Shown: piece after piece, positions 1-10,324 of the stretch
How the letters are laid out: every line of letters starts with the position of its first letter
How positions within the stretch are numbered: position 1 is the first letter of the stretch
NCBI GenBank assembly: GCA_009823505.1
Contig: VZQC01006583.1
Location: forward strand, 783,344 to 847,343
Direction: 5' to 3'
From: Rhizomys pruinosus
Lineage: Eukaryota; Chordata; Mammalia; Rodentia; Spalacidae
Length of the DNA: 64,000 bases
Translations under genes and position numbers: made by a program
The notes under the pieces: model-generated
What the model saw: the letters and a program-made list of their open reading frames with translations, nothing else
What the model was told of the DNA's origin: nothing
The model's database searches: none

Positions 1-1443
1 ATTCAGTGGGGTGAGAGTGTCTAGAGGGCTCTGCCCTGGGGTGGGGCACTTGGTTTGGACTGCCGTGCCTGTAAAAGCAGACAGGCATCTGATCTCCTGA
101 GCTATTGATAGGTGAGGCTAAAGGGTTTATCAGAGCTCCCCAGGAAAGCTGCTGTAACTGGATTAGCTGCTGACATGGGTTGAAGCTTTGAGTGGGATTA
201 ACCTCAACTGCAGAGAATTAGTTCCTCTTCTTGATCCTTTTCTTTCCCCTGTATCTTGCCTTGTGCAAAGGCAGGTGGGACTTGGCTCCAATAGCCAGGT
301 CTCTTTCTGAGTTAAAAGAATCTCTGGAAGCAGTCTGTTCTTCAACTCTGGTTCTAATCTCTCCTCCAGGAGACTTCATCCAGTGGTGACAGAAACCAGC
401 CCTGCAATTGAACCTCTTATCACCAGGGTTTTTATCCCTCAACCAAGTAATCTTAACTACTCCCTGAACATAGGAGGGAAGTCCAGAGGCTCCATACAGT
501 AACTTCCTGTTGTAGAACATGGTCCTTGGAGCAAAACAACCCTCATCTTCATCAGACCAGCTGCTCCAGCTTGTCAAAGTTCGAAGCTGCACTTCTTGAG
601 TGCTGGAATCTTCTCGCAGGACGAGGGGCAGAGATGGACATTCGACCCTCACCTGAGTAACCAGCCAGTCCTTTCAGGCACTTGGATGCAATCCTGCCCA
701 GCATGTAGGGAGGTGCTAGAGTCTACAGGCTGGGGAGGGAGACGAGAAGGGGTCACATATGCCTCTGCCTGCACTCCCTCAGCCAAGCTGAGCAAACTCA
801 TTGCTTCCCAGAGTAAACTTTATTTTGCCATCAGGACCCTAGGAGGAGAGGGGAAGGAGTCAGTTACAAGTCTGCAGTTTCTATGGTGATTTAATTCCAG
901 GCCTAAATTCACTGTAACTTTGCCAAATCAGGTTATAGCTTCTAGGTTCAGGCTGAGCCTTCGTCCTACCCACACACTGACCAAGAGCTGAGAGTATGTG
1001 GGCCAATCACAGATATTCCTTCCAGGGGAGAAATCCTCACAGCAAGTGAAGGCCAGAGACTGTGCTAGATCAGTTCAGAGTAATGTGCTCAGATCTGCTT
1101 CCAGGGAGTTTTCCAGACTCCTGCTGCTGCTATTCCCCTTCATCCATCTTTGTCTGCCCCTTCCCCCCCTTTACTTCCTCCTCCTTCTTGTTCCTCCCAC
1201 GCTGAGTATTACTAAGGGATTAAGACTAAGCTCTAAGTACACAAAAAATGAATGGAACACTTACAGCTGATCCTTAATTAGCATTCCCAAACTGAATCGC
1301 ACATGAAAGCATATTTTCTTTTTCTTGGGAGTCTCTACCCAGCACTGAGGTCTGGCTATAAAATGGTCCCATTCTCTCTTTGGTCATCTACCTATTCCCA
1401 AAGGATCCTCTCACCCAAAGTCACTTATTAGACCACTCCTTTT
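1..1443. other. Unique non-repetitive DNA, no gene assigned
   Basis: I recognise no SINE, LINE or exon here. The longest open frame is 144 codons on the minus strand (218-652). Its product has a Ser/Trp-rich then acidic stretch (SWSSWSDEDE) and a basic C-terminus. I do not recognise the protein, and no clear pair of splice sites bounds it. It may be chance or an eroded repeat. Confidence 0.4.
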
Positions 1444-1455
1444 AAAAACATGTTG

Positions 1456-1620
1456 AGCTGGGCATGGTGGCACATGCTTTTAATCCCGGCACTCGGGAGG
1501 CAGAGGCAGGTGGATCTCTGTGAGTTCAAGGCCAGCCTGGCCTACAGAGAGAGCTCCAGGCCAGCTGGGACTTAAAGGGAGACCCTGTCTCAAAAATACC
1601 AACAAGCAAACAAACAAACA
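1456..1620 (+). mobile_element. B1 SINE with target-site duplication
   Basis: 7SL-derived B1: it opens with GCTGGGCATGGTGGCACATG and ends in GACCCTGTCTCAAAA plus an (AAAC)-rich tail. It is flanked by the 14-bp direct repeat AAAAACATGTTGAG at 1444-1457 and 1621-1634, so both ends of a complete insertion are visible. The right half differs from the mouse B1 consensus. Confidence 0.93.
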
Positions 1621-1649
1621 AAAAACATGTTGAGGTTTCTTTAAAAAAT

Positions 1650-1662
1650 GTATTAGATAGAT

Positions 1663-1697
<35 letters not shown>

Positions 1698-1887
1698 TTG
1701 TGTGTATGAATGTGAACATGCATGCAATGTCCCACAAGCAATCGTGCATGTGCATGTGGAGGTTGGAGGACAACTCGTGGGAGTTACTCACTGCTCTCCT
1801 CTCACCACATGGGATCCAGGGATCGAACTTGGGTTATCAGACTTGGCAGCGAGCACTTTTACCCACAGAGTCATCTTGCTGGTTGAG
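1650..1887 (-). mobile_element. B2/B3-like SINE with (TTTA)n tail
   Basis: On the plus strand this reads as the reverse complement of a tRNA-derived SINE. A (TTTA)n stretch at 1662-1698 is its A-rich tail. The sequence ends at the reversed promoter head (GAGTCATCTTGCTGG). It is diverged, and the subfamily is uncertain. Confidence 0.75.
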
Positions 1888-2282
1888 ACTCTTCCTTCCC
1901 AAGTCTGACCTGCTCTACATGGAATCTCCATTCTCTGTCCCCTCCACTGGACAGATTTTCAAACATTTTCCCAGGTCACCGTTGTCTGTCGGATTCTTGT
2001 GGTTACCTACAGGACATGTGCTTGTCTTCCCTCGGGGATTGGTGTGTACGCAGAAGACTTTGTGGTCACCCTGGGCAATGGTACTGCACTGGAGCATAGT
2101 TCCAAGTGTTTGGTTCTGTCTACTTCAGTATCACTGGGGACCTTTTTTTCACTTTCTTCCGCATCCCCACACTTGGGATAATGGCACTTAGACCTTGCCA
2201 GGTCTTTATGCACCTAATCCCAGTGTCATCTAAATTGGCATTGAAAATATCTTCCTATTATTCCTACAAGTTAAAAATAATC

Positions 2283-2505
2283 TGTTTTTATTTTTATGTG
2301 TATGAGTGTTTTGCCTTCATGTATGTTAAGTGTATCTGTGCATGCAATGCTCACAGAGGCCCGAAGAAGGTGCCAGATTCCCTGGAACTGGAGTTAACAG
2401 ATGGTTGTTAGCTACCATGTGGGTGTGGGAAACTAAACACTGATTCTCTGCATGAGCAGCCAGTGCCTGCCCTTATATGCAGAGCCATCTCTCCAGCCTC
2501 TCCTC
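2283..2505 (-). mobile_element. B2-family SINE
   Basis: Reverse-complement B2. A T-rich 3' tail is followed by the body (CTGGAACTGGAGTTAACAG) and the reversed A-box head (AGCCATCTCTCCAGCC). It is near full length and moderately diverged. Confidence 0.85.
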
Positions 2506-3685
2506 CAAGTTTTTGGTTGGCATAGATGGGCCCAGCTCTGGGTCAGTCTGGGGGTAGGATGAAGGCTCAGCCTGAACCTGCAGAGTATGATCTGATCTGT
2601 AGCAAAGGTGGAATGAATTTATGTTTGGAATCAAATAATCACAGTTAATGTAGAATTGTAATTGATTTACTCCTGAAGTGTTCATCTCCCAGGGGACTTG
2701 TTGAGTCCATCATCCCTATTGTCTCGTAAAGCCTGGTGCACAGTAAGTGTTTCAATAGTGGGATGAGTGAATAAATCCCCATTCTGGCTGGGCTTAAGTA
2801 AAGCTCACAAAGTCTAGAGCTAATTCCATGCTGAGCCTTGCCTTGCTTCAAGTCTGGCTTTGAGTGGGAACGATTTGTGGACATGATCAGGGCTGACTCA
2901 ACTACAGAGTAAACACCCAGTCAAGGAATTCAACAGGCAAACTGGCCCAAATGAAGTCAAATTATTGCTCTGAAACCCATTTTCCCTGATCTATGAGCCC
3001 TAGAAACTGGGAATGGGAAATTCAGCATAGAGCAAAGGTCAGAACACACTCCTAAGCTTCAATCTGGAGCACTGGAAGCCTCTGCAACACTCGGACCACC
3101 TGCCACCTCGAATCCAAGGGTAGTTTTCAGCTGAACTTTAAAGCAAAATGGTTTCAAACAGTTCAGTCAATTGGACTCTGCACTTTACAATTTGGAAGTG
3201 AATGGCCCAACTTCAAGTCCTCAGTTTGGGATCATCCTGTAGGGCACAGGGGTTGAGGGGTTGTGGTTTCAAGGGGTTCTCTGGTTCTCACACTTTTTCC
3301 CATCTGTCCTAGACCTGTCATCGTCGTCGTTCTGTTGAGGTGGCTTTCTTCTGCCGCATCTGGCTCCAGGCCCCCTGTCCCACCATCTCGTTGCCTGTCT
3401 CCAGCCCTCCTTTCTCTTCTTTGCTGGGTTCCTGCCGAGGCAGCACTGTTCCAAAGGTTAATAAGTTGGGAACAGGATGAGTCTGGTGACGGATTGATCC
3501 CAGTGAGGAGTAGCTTGTGGGGAAGAGGGCCTGAGTGGGTGTGACCACTGGGAGCTCCTTCCTCAGAGTTTGGCAAAAAAGTATCCCTATCTACATATGT
3601 AGTGGGGTATGGAGAATGTCACCCCTCCTGGGTGCCCCTTCCAGTGCCATCCCAGCCTCCTGAGTCCCATCAGAAGTGAGCAGCA
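2506..3685. other. Mostly unique DNA with a small L2/MIR-like relic
   Basis: No exon recognised. Around 2690-2785 the text (GCCTGGTGCACAGTAAGTG then GTGAATAAAT) resembles the 3' end of an ancient MIR/L2 element. Overlapping open frames of 60-115 codons at 3232-3576 occur on both strands in GC-richer sequence and match nothing I know. Confidence 0.4.
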
Positions 3686-3897
3686 TGGGGCTTAGGGTGT
3701 GGCTCAGTTGGGAGAGTGCTTGCCTACCATGCCTAAAGTACTGGTTTGATCCCCAGCACTGAACTAATCAGACTTGGTGGCCTGTCCCTGCTCTGGAAGT
3801 CAAGCAGGGAAGACCAAAATCTGAAGGTCATCCTCAGCTGAATAGCATGCCAGAGGCTAGCCCAGGACACATGGGACCCTCTCAAAAATAATGTTTT
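3686..3897 (+). mobile_element. ID-B1 composite SINE (B4-like)
   Basis: The left part is ID-like: GGTGTGGCTCAGTTGGGAG, then GTTTGATCCCCAGCACTGAA. It continues directly into a degenerate B1-like right half (ACTTGGTGGCC ... GGGACCCTCTCAAAAATA). That arrangement is typical of the rodent B4 family. Confidence 0.7.
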
Positions 3898-4227
3898 TAA
3901 AAAGCGAACAGTATAGTATCTTATATTCCTGTAGGCTCTGTAGCATGGTCCCCCAAAAAGGCTGACCTTGGACATCTGGTGCTCCAGGGTGCTTTTTGTG
4001 TTTCTCATCCACTGTGAAGGGATATTTCTCATGCTCTGCTTCCCGTTGGTAGTTAAACCAAAATTAACTCTATCTTCCATAAGTTACCTTGGCTATAGTG
4101 TTATATCTGTACCACAGAAAAGTAACTTAAACACCGTGCCACTCTGGGAAGGATTGCTAAGCAGTGGAAGGATAGGAAGGATATTGCAGGCTGGGGGTAG
4201 TTAAAGCGCTGCTTTGTGGACTGACAG

Positions 4228-4296
4228 AATGTGCAGGGTGTGCAGGGTGTGCAGGCTGTGTGTGTGCACATGCACACGCGCGTGTGCACACACGCT
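4228..4296. repeat. GT/CA-rich tract with alternating purine-pyrimidine
   Basis: Three copies of GTGCAGG are followed by alternating TG, CA and CGCG dinucleotides. The run is almost strictly alternating purine-pyrimidine, so it could form Z-DNA. Confidence 0.8.
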
Positions 4297-4476
4297 TCTG
4301 TATTTGGGAGAAGTGCTTTATGATTAGGGTGAAGGTTTTTGTGTACAGCTTCCTAGCATGTAGTTAACACCATGTGAAGTCCAGATTAATCAGTGGAAAG
4401 CTCTTGGAGGTTAACATGAACCACTATGCACTTAATTAATTTCCTGTTGTACAATCTGTCCTGCAAAGAAATGTCT

Positions 4477-4536
4477 ATGCAAATCATGACTATGCAAATA
4501 AGAACTATGGAAATCAGGGCTATGCAAATAAGGGGA
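4477..4536 (+). repeat. 4 x 15-bp tandem repeat carrying octamer motifs
   Basis: Perfect ATGCAAAT octamers lie at 4477, 4492 and 4522, with a one-mismatch copy ATGGAAAT at 4507. The spacing is exactly 15 bp. ATGCAAAT is the consensus for POU-domain factors (OCT1, OCT2, OCT4). The sequence shows the motifs; function is not shown. Confidence 0.85.
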
Positions 4537-4779
4537 GTCCTAGTTGATCAAAGCTCAGTGTTGGCCAAAAAGCTTGGGTTTGCTGCTCTGTGGTGTTAGG
4601 TTAGTTACAACACTGCCAGGACCACAAGTGTGAAAATTCCCTTATGGGACTGGCTCCTATTTCTGGTCTCTTAATTATGGCCTTCCTTCCACAGTAAGTT
4701 CATGAAGGAATTGGGAAACAAGATACATCCAAACAAAAAGGCCTTAGTGAGTTCCACCAGGAAAGTTGAGCAGGGCTGT

Positions 4780-4935
4780 GTGGTGAAGAGCCTAGCGGTG
4801 AGTGTGCAGAGTGTGAGCAGAGGTCGTCACAGTGGTGAAAAGCCTAGCGGTGAGTGTGGAGAGGGTGAGCAGAGGCCACCACAGTGGTGAAGAGCCTAGA
4901 GGTGAGTGTGCAGAATGTCAGCAGTGGTCGCCGGA
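4780..4935 (+). repeat. 3 x 52-bp tandem repeat
   Basis: The segment starting GTGGTGAAGAGCCTAG recurs at 4780, 4832 and 4884. The copies differ by a few substitutions. The unit is not a multiple of three, and I see no coding signal. Confidence 0.88.
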
Positions 4936-4969
4936 GAGTGGCATTTAAGCTGAAGTCACAATGGTAAGA

Positions 4970-5310
4970 AGGAACTAGTCAACCAAAGGTTTAGGATTGG
5001 AGGGGCCCAAAGGAGATTAGTGTGGCTGAGCCTGGTGGTTATGAAGAAGGGCAGGAGAAGGTGAGGCCCACGGAGAAAAACTGTACGGGATGTTGTGTTT
5101 GATTCTGGGTGTGTCAGGAATCTGCTCACTTTAAGCAGAGAAGTGACAGGATTTGATGTTTTAAAAAGATCAGCAGTTCATTCTGGCTGTGTGGACAGTG
5201 GGCACTAAGACTGTGATGAAGCCGATTCGGAGCTAGCAGAGCTGTGCTTTCAGTGGTCCAGACGGGAGATATGGAAGCTGGATCTAGGGTGTTCACAATA
5301 GATGTGGAGG
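4970..5310 (+). mobile_element. Ancient mammalian interspersed repeat, family not named
   Basis: The run GAAGTGACAGGATTTGATG ... AAAAAGATCA ... TTCTGGCTGTGTGGA ... CCAGACGGGAGAT follows the order of a dispersed mammalian repeat I remember but cannot name with certainty. A repeat-library search is needed to name the family. Confidence 0.4.
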
Positions 5311-5355
5311 GAAGATTTATTTTTAATTTGTGTGTGTGTACATGTGTGTGCATGC

Positions 5356-5388
<33 letters not shown>

Positions 5389-5527
5389 GCCCACAAAGTC
5401 CAGAAGAGGGTGTCAGATCCTCTGGACCTGGAGTTGTGAGTTACCCAAAGTGGGTGCTGGGAACTGAACTCTGGTCCTCTGCAAGAACAGCAAATGCACT
5501 TAAATGTGGAGTCATCTCTCTAGCCCT
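5311..5527 (-). mobile_element. B2-family SINE with an internal (TG)n
   Basis: Reverse B2: A/T-rich tail at 5313-5330, body CCAGAAGAGGGTGTCAGATC, head AGTCATCTCTCTAGCCC. A (TG)n microsatellite at 5330-5384 sits where the B2 3' region was. Confidence 0.85.
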
Positions 5528-5529
5528 TG

Positions 5530-5836
5530 CTTTTTATTTTGTGTGTATTTAAGTATGTTCATGTATGTGGATTCTCCTGTGCGTGTGGAGAGGAGGTATG
5601 CAGCATATGTGGAGGTCAGAGGACAACCGTAGACAAGGTCTTGTCTCAAACTTGGAGTCTGTTCCCACAGGCCAGAAGATCTGCCCCAGAGCTGCGGGGG
5701 ATCTACAGCCTCCGCCTCCCATCTCACAGTGCTGGTATAGGCTGTGCCACTGCACCCAGCTTTTCACACAGGTTCTGGGGATCTGAACCCCATCCTTAGG
5801 CTTGAGAAGCAAGTGCTTTACCCCCCCCATGAAGCA
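5530..5836 (-). mobile_element. B4-like composite SINE, diverged
   Basis: It contains GGAGGTCAGAGGACAACCG, a B1-like centre (CCATCTCACAGTGCTGG) and a reversed ID-like end (GAGAAGCAAGTGCTTTACC). The order fits a reversed ID-B1 composite. Heavily mutated. Confidence 0.6.
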
Positions 5837-6259
5837 TGTTTTACAGTAAAATCTTTAAGACTCGCAGGGGAGCTGGATGTGGAGGGATAAGGCAAAAAGG
5901 AGTGGTGTCCTCATATCTTACTCTGTTTGGACATCCTTCTCTGCTTATAGAAGCTCCTTGAGGTTAGAACCTGGATCATTAAATACCCTTTGCACCTATC
6001 ACCATATGATATGGGGGTATATTCGATGAATGAGGAGATGTATGTGCACATGTATTCAGAAACATAAGGAAGACCTAAATATCATGAAGAAAGTTAACTT
6101 TTTTCCTACCAAAAGTTAAAAATTACCATACACTTCAGAACATACAGACTCTTAGCTTCTACCAGTCTGAAGGCTACGAATGTCATCAGATAGCATCTGA
6201 GATCCAGAATAGACTAATCTGCTGTAAACTGCCTACTAGTTATACCCCACTGGTATATT
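5837..6259. other. Unique DNA with a possible L2 relic
   Basis: No gene seen. Around 5930-6030 the text (GAAGCTCCTTGAGGTTAGAA ... GATGAATGAGGA) resembles an L2 3' end. Confidence 0.35.
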
Positions 6260-6274
6260 TTTAAAGTGTGTTGA

Positions 6275-6479
6275 GGGGCTAGAGACATGGTTCAGTGGTT
6301 AAGAGCATTGGCCACTCTTGCAGAGGACCTGGGTTCAGTTCCCGGCACCTTTGTGGTAGCTCACAACCATCTACAACTGGAATTCCAGAGGATCTGACAT
6401 ATTCTTCTGGCTTCCGCAGCCATTGCATGACATGGGTGCACTTGCAAGAAAAAACTCAGACACATAAAATAAAAATAAA
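6275..6479 (+). mobile_element. B2-family SINE with target-site duplication
   Basis: It begins GGGGCTAGAGACATGGTTCA, carries the B-box region GGTTCAGTTCCC and ends in an AATAAA-type tail. Flanking 15-bp repeats at 6260-6274 and 6480-6494 differ at one base (TTTAAAG[T/C]GTGTTGA), so this is a complete and fairly recent insertion. Confidence 0.92.
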
Positions 6480-6591
6480 TTTAAAGCGTGTTGATTTATG
6501 GTTTTATTTTGTTCTATTACTATAAAAACTTTATGAAGTTGTCACCAGAATAATCTGTCTCTTATTCTCATTTTTAAAATTGCTATATTTG

Positions 6592-6815
6592 GGACTGGAG
6601 AGATGACTCAGTGGTTAAGAGCACTGGCTGCTCTTGCAGAGTACCGGGCTTCAACTCCTGGTCAACTACCACGTGGTAGCTAATAACCGTCTGCAGCCCC
6701 AGGTCCAGGAGATCCATTATTCTCTTCTGACCTCCACAGGCATTGCATGACACCGGTTCACTTATCCACATACAAGTAATACATTCATACACATAAAATA
6801 TAAATAAAAATATTT
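6592..6815 (+). mobile_element. B2-family SINE
   Basis: Head GGACTGGAGAGATGACTCAG, A-box GTGGTTAAGAGCACTGG, tail CACATAAAATATAAATAAA. The B-box region is mutated (GGGCTTCAACTCC). Confidence 0.9.
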
Positions 6816-6911
6816 GAATTAACATATTTATATTTGCATTCTTAAAATCTTAACTGAATTTTAGTAACATCAGAACACCAGGCTGGCAGATATTTATATT
6901 ATAGCTATCTT

Positions 6912-7127
6912 TTTTTTTCTTATATATATGAATGTACTGTCTGCATTTAGATTGGTGCACCCATGTCGTGCAATGCCGAGGAGGTCAGAAGAGGGTGTCA
7001 GATTCCCCTGGAACTGGAGTTAAAGACGGTTCTTAGCCACCATGTGGGTGCTGGGGATCGAACCTGAGTCCTCTGCAAGAGCAGCAGGCTTAGGCGCTCT
7101 TAACTGCTGAGCCACCTCTCCAGCCCC
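6912..7127 (-). mobile_element. B2-family SINE with 15-bp target-site duplication
   Basis: Reverse B2 with a T-tract tail at 6911-6919 and head GAGCCACCTCTCCAGCCCC. It is bracketed by identical direct repeats TATTATAGCTATCTT at 6897-6911 and 7128-7142. The perfect duplication points to a relatively recent insertion. Confidence 0.95.
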
Positions 7128-7142
7128 TATTATAGCTATCTT

Positions 7143-8474
7143 AAGACTACTAGTAGAGATTTGAAAGTCTTAAACATGGTGACTTAACTTCACTAACGCA
7201 GGTCTGCACCACTTAGCCTTCTGCTTGTCCTCTACCTTGGGAAACCCCGTCCCTCCCAGCAGCTGAACTTATAGACATCAGGTAGTTATAATTGACCACA
7301 GTTGATTGTATGAAATGAGGGCTAAGGATAAAGACTGGAAATTAGAGCTGTGGATTCCATCTGCTCCTAATTTCTGCAAGGTCTCTTGGGCCTAAGGAGT
7401 CAGGGACATAGAACAGGGACAGGTGCAGATGGAGAAGGATTTAAATTGGAGTTACCTTTTCCATAACCTGGTGTGGAAAGCTGCTGATTCATCTTCTAAA
7501 CTAGGCCAGATCGAAAGTAAGGCTGAAGCCACTTCCCTAGGCATTTGCTCAGAGGACAGTGAGAAGGGGTTTTCCCCGTGTAGCCGCATCATCTCACTGA
7601 GCCCACAGACCTCAGTGACTTTAAGGTTCCACCAGAAACCTGGAGTGCACACTCCTTGATTTACGGCAGCACGTCCCCCGAAGATACCACCGCTCTGAGA
7701 TTGATGAGATGAACGCCAAGGCTAAAGTCAATGTTGATATCCTGACATTTCCCTTCTTGGCCTCTTGAATATGACTTTATAGAATTGACGCTGTTTCTCC
7801 AGGTGAAAGGCAGACATGGGGAAATAAATCTAGTCAAAGCCTCTGGGACGATTTCTGTGCTGTCCATGGTCCTGAAACTAATGCATGCGCCAGAAAAGAA
7901 CCTTGGCTTTCCAGAGACTTCCAAGCTGGCGGCACACTGGGGGTCAGCTGGAGTCCTCATGTGGTGTTCTTCACCCTCACAGTTATCTGTGAAGCATCTA
8001 CCTAACACTGTTCCAGCACAAAAATATAGCCTAGAAGAACTGAAATGCTTGGTGTTAGCTGTTTGGTGGAGGATCTGAGATGAGACAAACCAGATACATT
8101 ATTTCTGTTCTCACTTTTGAACCCTTCCTACTAGGCAAATTCCCTTTGCTTAGGGGACTAATGGGACATAGAAGAAGGGCATAGAAGAGGTGCGGGGGTA
8201 TGCTTCATATACAGGGCACACATGTTTGAAAATGTCCTTATGTAACACAGTGCTGGGTATAATGGATAAACACAATGAAGAATTTAAAAAATCAATTTAA
8301 AAGCTCTTTTGGCTTAATTGTTGCTTGCTGTTCTCTTCTTCAAGGTGACACCAAGGATGTGTTAGAAGTACCTTCATGCATGGGCAAGAAGCTGTGCTCT
8401 CCTCTCTAAACACTGTAGGCATAGAAGCTTGGAAAAGACTCATGTTAATAATGTGTATTGGGAGGGTTAGAAAC
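7143..8474. other. Unique DNA, no gene assigned
   Basis: I recognise no repeat or exon. Two overlapping open frames (97 codons plus at 7785-8078, 115 codons minus at 7661-8008) match no family I know. Neither has a clear splice-site context. Confidence 0.4.
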
Positions 8475-8485
8475 ATCAGAACAAG

Positions 8486-8860
8486 GAGATCTCCCAGGAC
8501 ACAAGTAGGTAGGAGCCGGGTGCTTCAGCAAGGTGCAATGTTGTTTGATTTAATCTAGTGGTCTTTGGCTTGATTGGCTTTTGTGGCTGTGGGGGTGGAG
8601 TTAACCTCCCAGCTGGTATAAAAGGTGGGTTTGTGTGAGTCTTGAGATCGGAGATCTCTCAAGACCCCCCGAAGCACAGGTAGATAGGTGCTGGGTGCTT
8701 CAGCAAGGCGGATTGTTGTTTGATTTAATCTAGTGGTCTTTGGCTTGATTGGTTTTTGTGGCTGGGGTTGGTGGCATCTATTCTCCAGCATGGTATAAAA
8801 GGTGGGTTTGTGGTCTGAGATCTCCCATAGACCACCTGAAGCAACATGGTACTGGGGCTA
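8486..8860 (+). promoter_or_regulatory. LINE-1 5' UTR tandem promoter monomers
   Basis: The motif GAGATCTC recurs at 8486, 8651 and 8817, a period of 165-166 bp. That gives two full monomers and the start of a third. Each full monomer shares GTTTGATTTAATCTAGTGG and ends in GGTATAAAAGGTGGG, placing TATAAAA at 8617-8623 and 8794-8800. Monomeric promoters are known in rodent L1s (mouse A, Tf and F types). This monomer does not look like those. Confidence 0.8.
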
Positions 8861-8989
8861 AAGAGCTCCCCCACCCTGGGATTTCCAAAGGAAGGAGTGT
8901 CCAAAGTGGATTCTTTTGGAGCCTTCAGACGACAGGGAGAGTGAGTTGGAATTCCAATGGAAAGCCTAAAGCTTAGAAAGTCAACACTC

Positions 8990-10310
8990 CATAAGAAGGA
9001 GAAAAGGAAAAAAAAAAAAAAACCACAATCAATCAAACTCTGAAGGCATCTGATAGGAGGCAAGCAAGCAAGCCTCAACACAGTGAAGAGGCATTTGGGA
9101 ACTTCACATTGGAATCAGGCAGGAGAAGCCCATAGCCAGGATCACAAGAAGAGCGGACACTGGGATAAGCGTCCAGGCTAACCCACACAAGCCTCTACCA
9201 CCCCGTGGAAGGTTCTTACATGGGGATCCCATGGGGGTGGCCCAGGACACAGTATTCAGAGTACAATTGTGAACATTACTTACAGGTACCGAATTATAAA
9301 GAACAAATCAAGAATTAGAAAAGAGAATGAAGAACTCCAAGGGACCTAGAGGGAGAGAATGCCACTCAACTCGCAAGGAAAGGAAAACACTGAAAAGATC
9401 CATGCTGAAAAAGATAAGGAACCCCCCAGTAAACTAACGAGCTACAGGGGATTGAGAAGCTCCCAAAGGAAGTAGAAATCTAAGCAAATCAGAGAGGAAT
9501 GAAAGGAAATCAAAACACTCATCCAATCCAGAGGGAAGGATGGAAACGTCTCTCAGAAGCAGATGGAGGCAGAGCGAACAATGATATCAGACCTGGAAGA
9601 AACACAGAGCAACAAAAACCTCAAGTAAAGATTATGAACAACATTTAAACAAGACACCACAGTGGCACACCAAGAAACGTGAGGACCCTATGAAAGATCA
9701 ACCTCCACATCATAGGAAGAGAGAAGGAGAGACATCCAAGGCTGGTATTGATCAGATCTTCAACAGAATAATAGATGAAAACTCCCCCCAAACTAAAAAC
9801 AAAACCAATACAAATACACGAAGCACTAGTAGAACCTCCAACAGAAAGATCAGAAGAAACCCTCCATGCACATTAGTTAAATCATGCGACACCCAAAACA
9901 AAAGAAACAATCCTTAAAGCTACAAGAGAAAAACACAACAGTGCCTATAAGGGGAACCTATCACGAAATTACAACTGGACTTCTAGTGCAAACTATGAAA
10001 GCAAGAAGAACGTGGAGCAAAGTATTCCCAGTGTTAAGAACATAGATGCGCAACCCAGAGCTATTACCCAGCAAAAATGTGATTAAGTTGAAGGGGAGAG
10101 AAAACCTTCCATGACTCTCAAAATCAACACGATGAAGGCAACTACAGTCCAGAAAACCAAACACCCTCCGAGAATACTTGAGAACTTAAAGATAGCAGAA
10201 AGAGAACAACCATGCCCAGCCACCTAGGAAAGCGAAATCAATAAAAGCATAATGCTCAGAACGAACTGAAATATAACTAACCAAACACGCAAATGGATAT
10301 AAGGCAAAGA
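8990..10310 (+). pseudogene. Eroded LINE-1 ORF1 region
   Basis: The position between the monomers and ORF2, and the A-rich plus-strand composition, identify this as the ORF1 part. It is closed by many stops and frameshifts. A short surviving frame at 9690-9917 gives a basic peptide. A few residues (SYYPAK near 10055-10075) resemble the C-terminal domain of L1 ORF1p. Family-level detail is weak. Confidence 0.55.
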
Positions 10311-10324
10311 AAGCAAACACAAAA

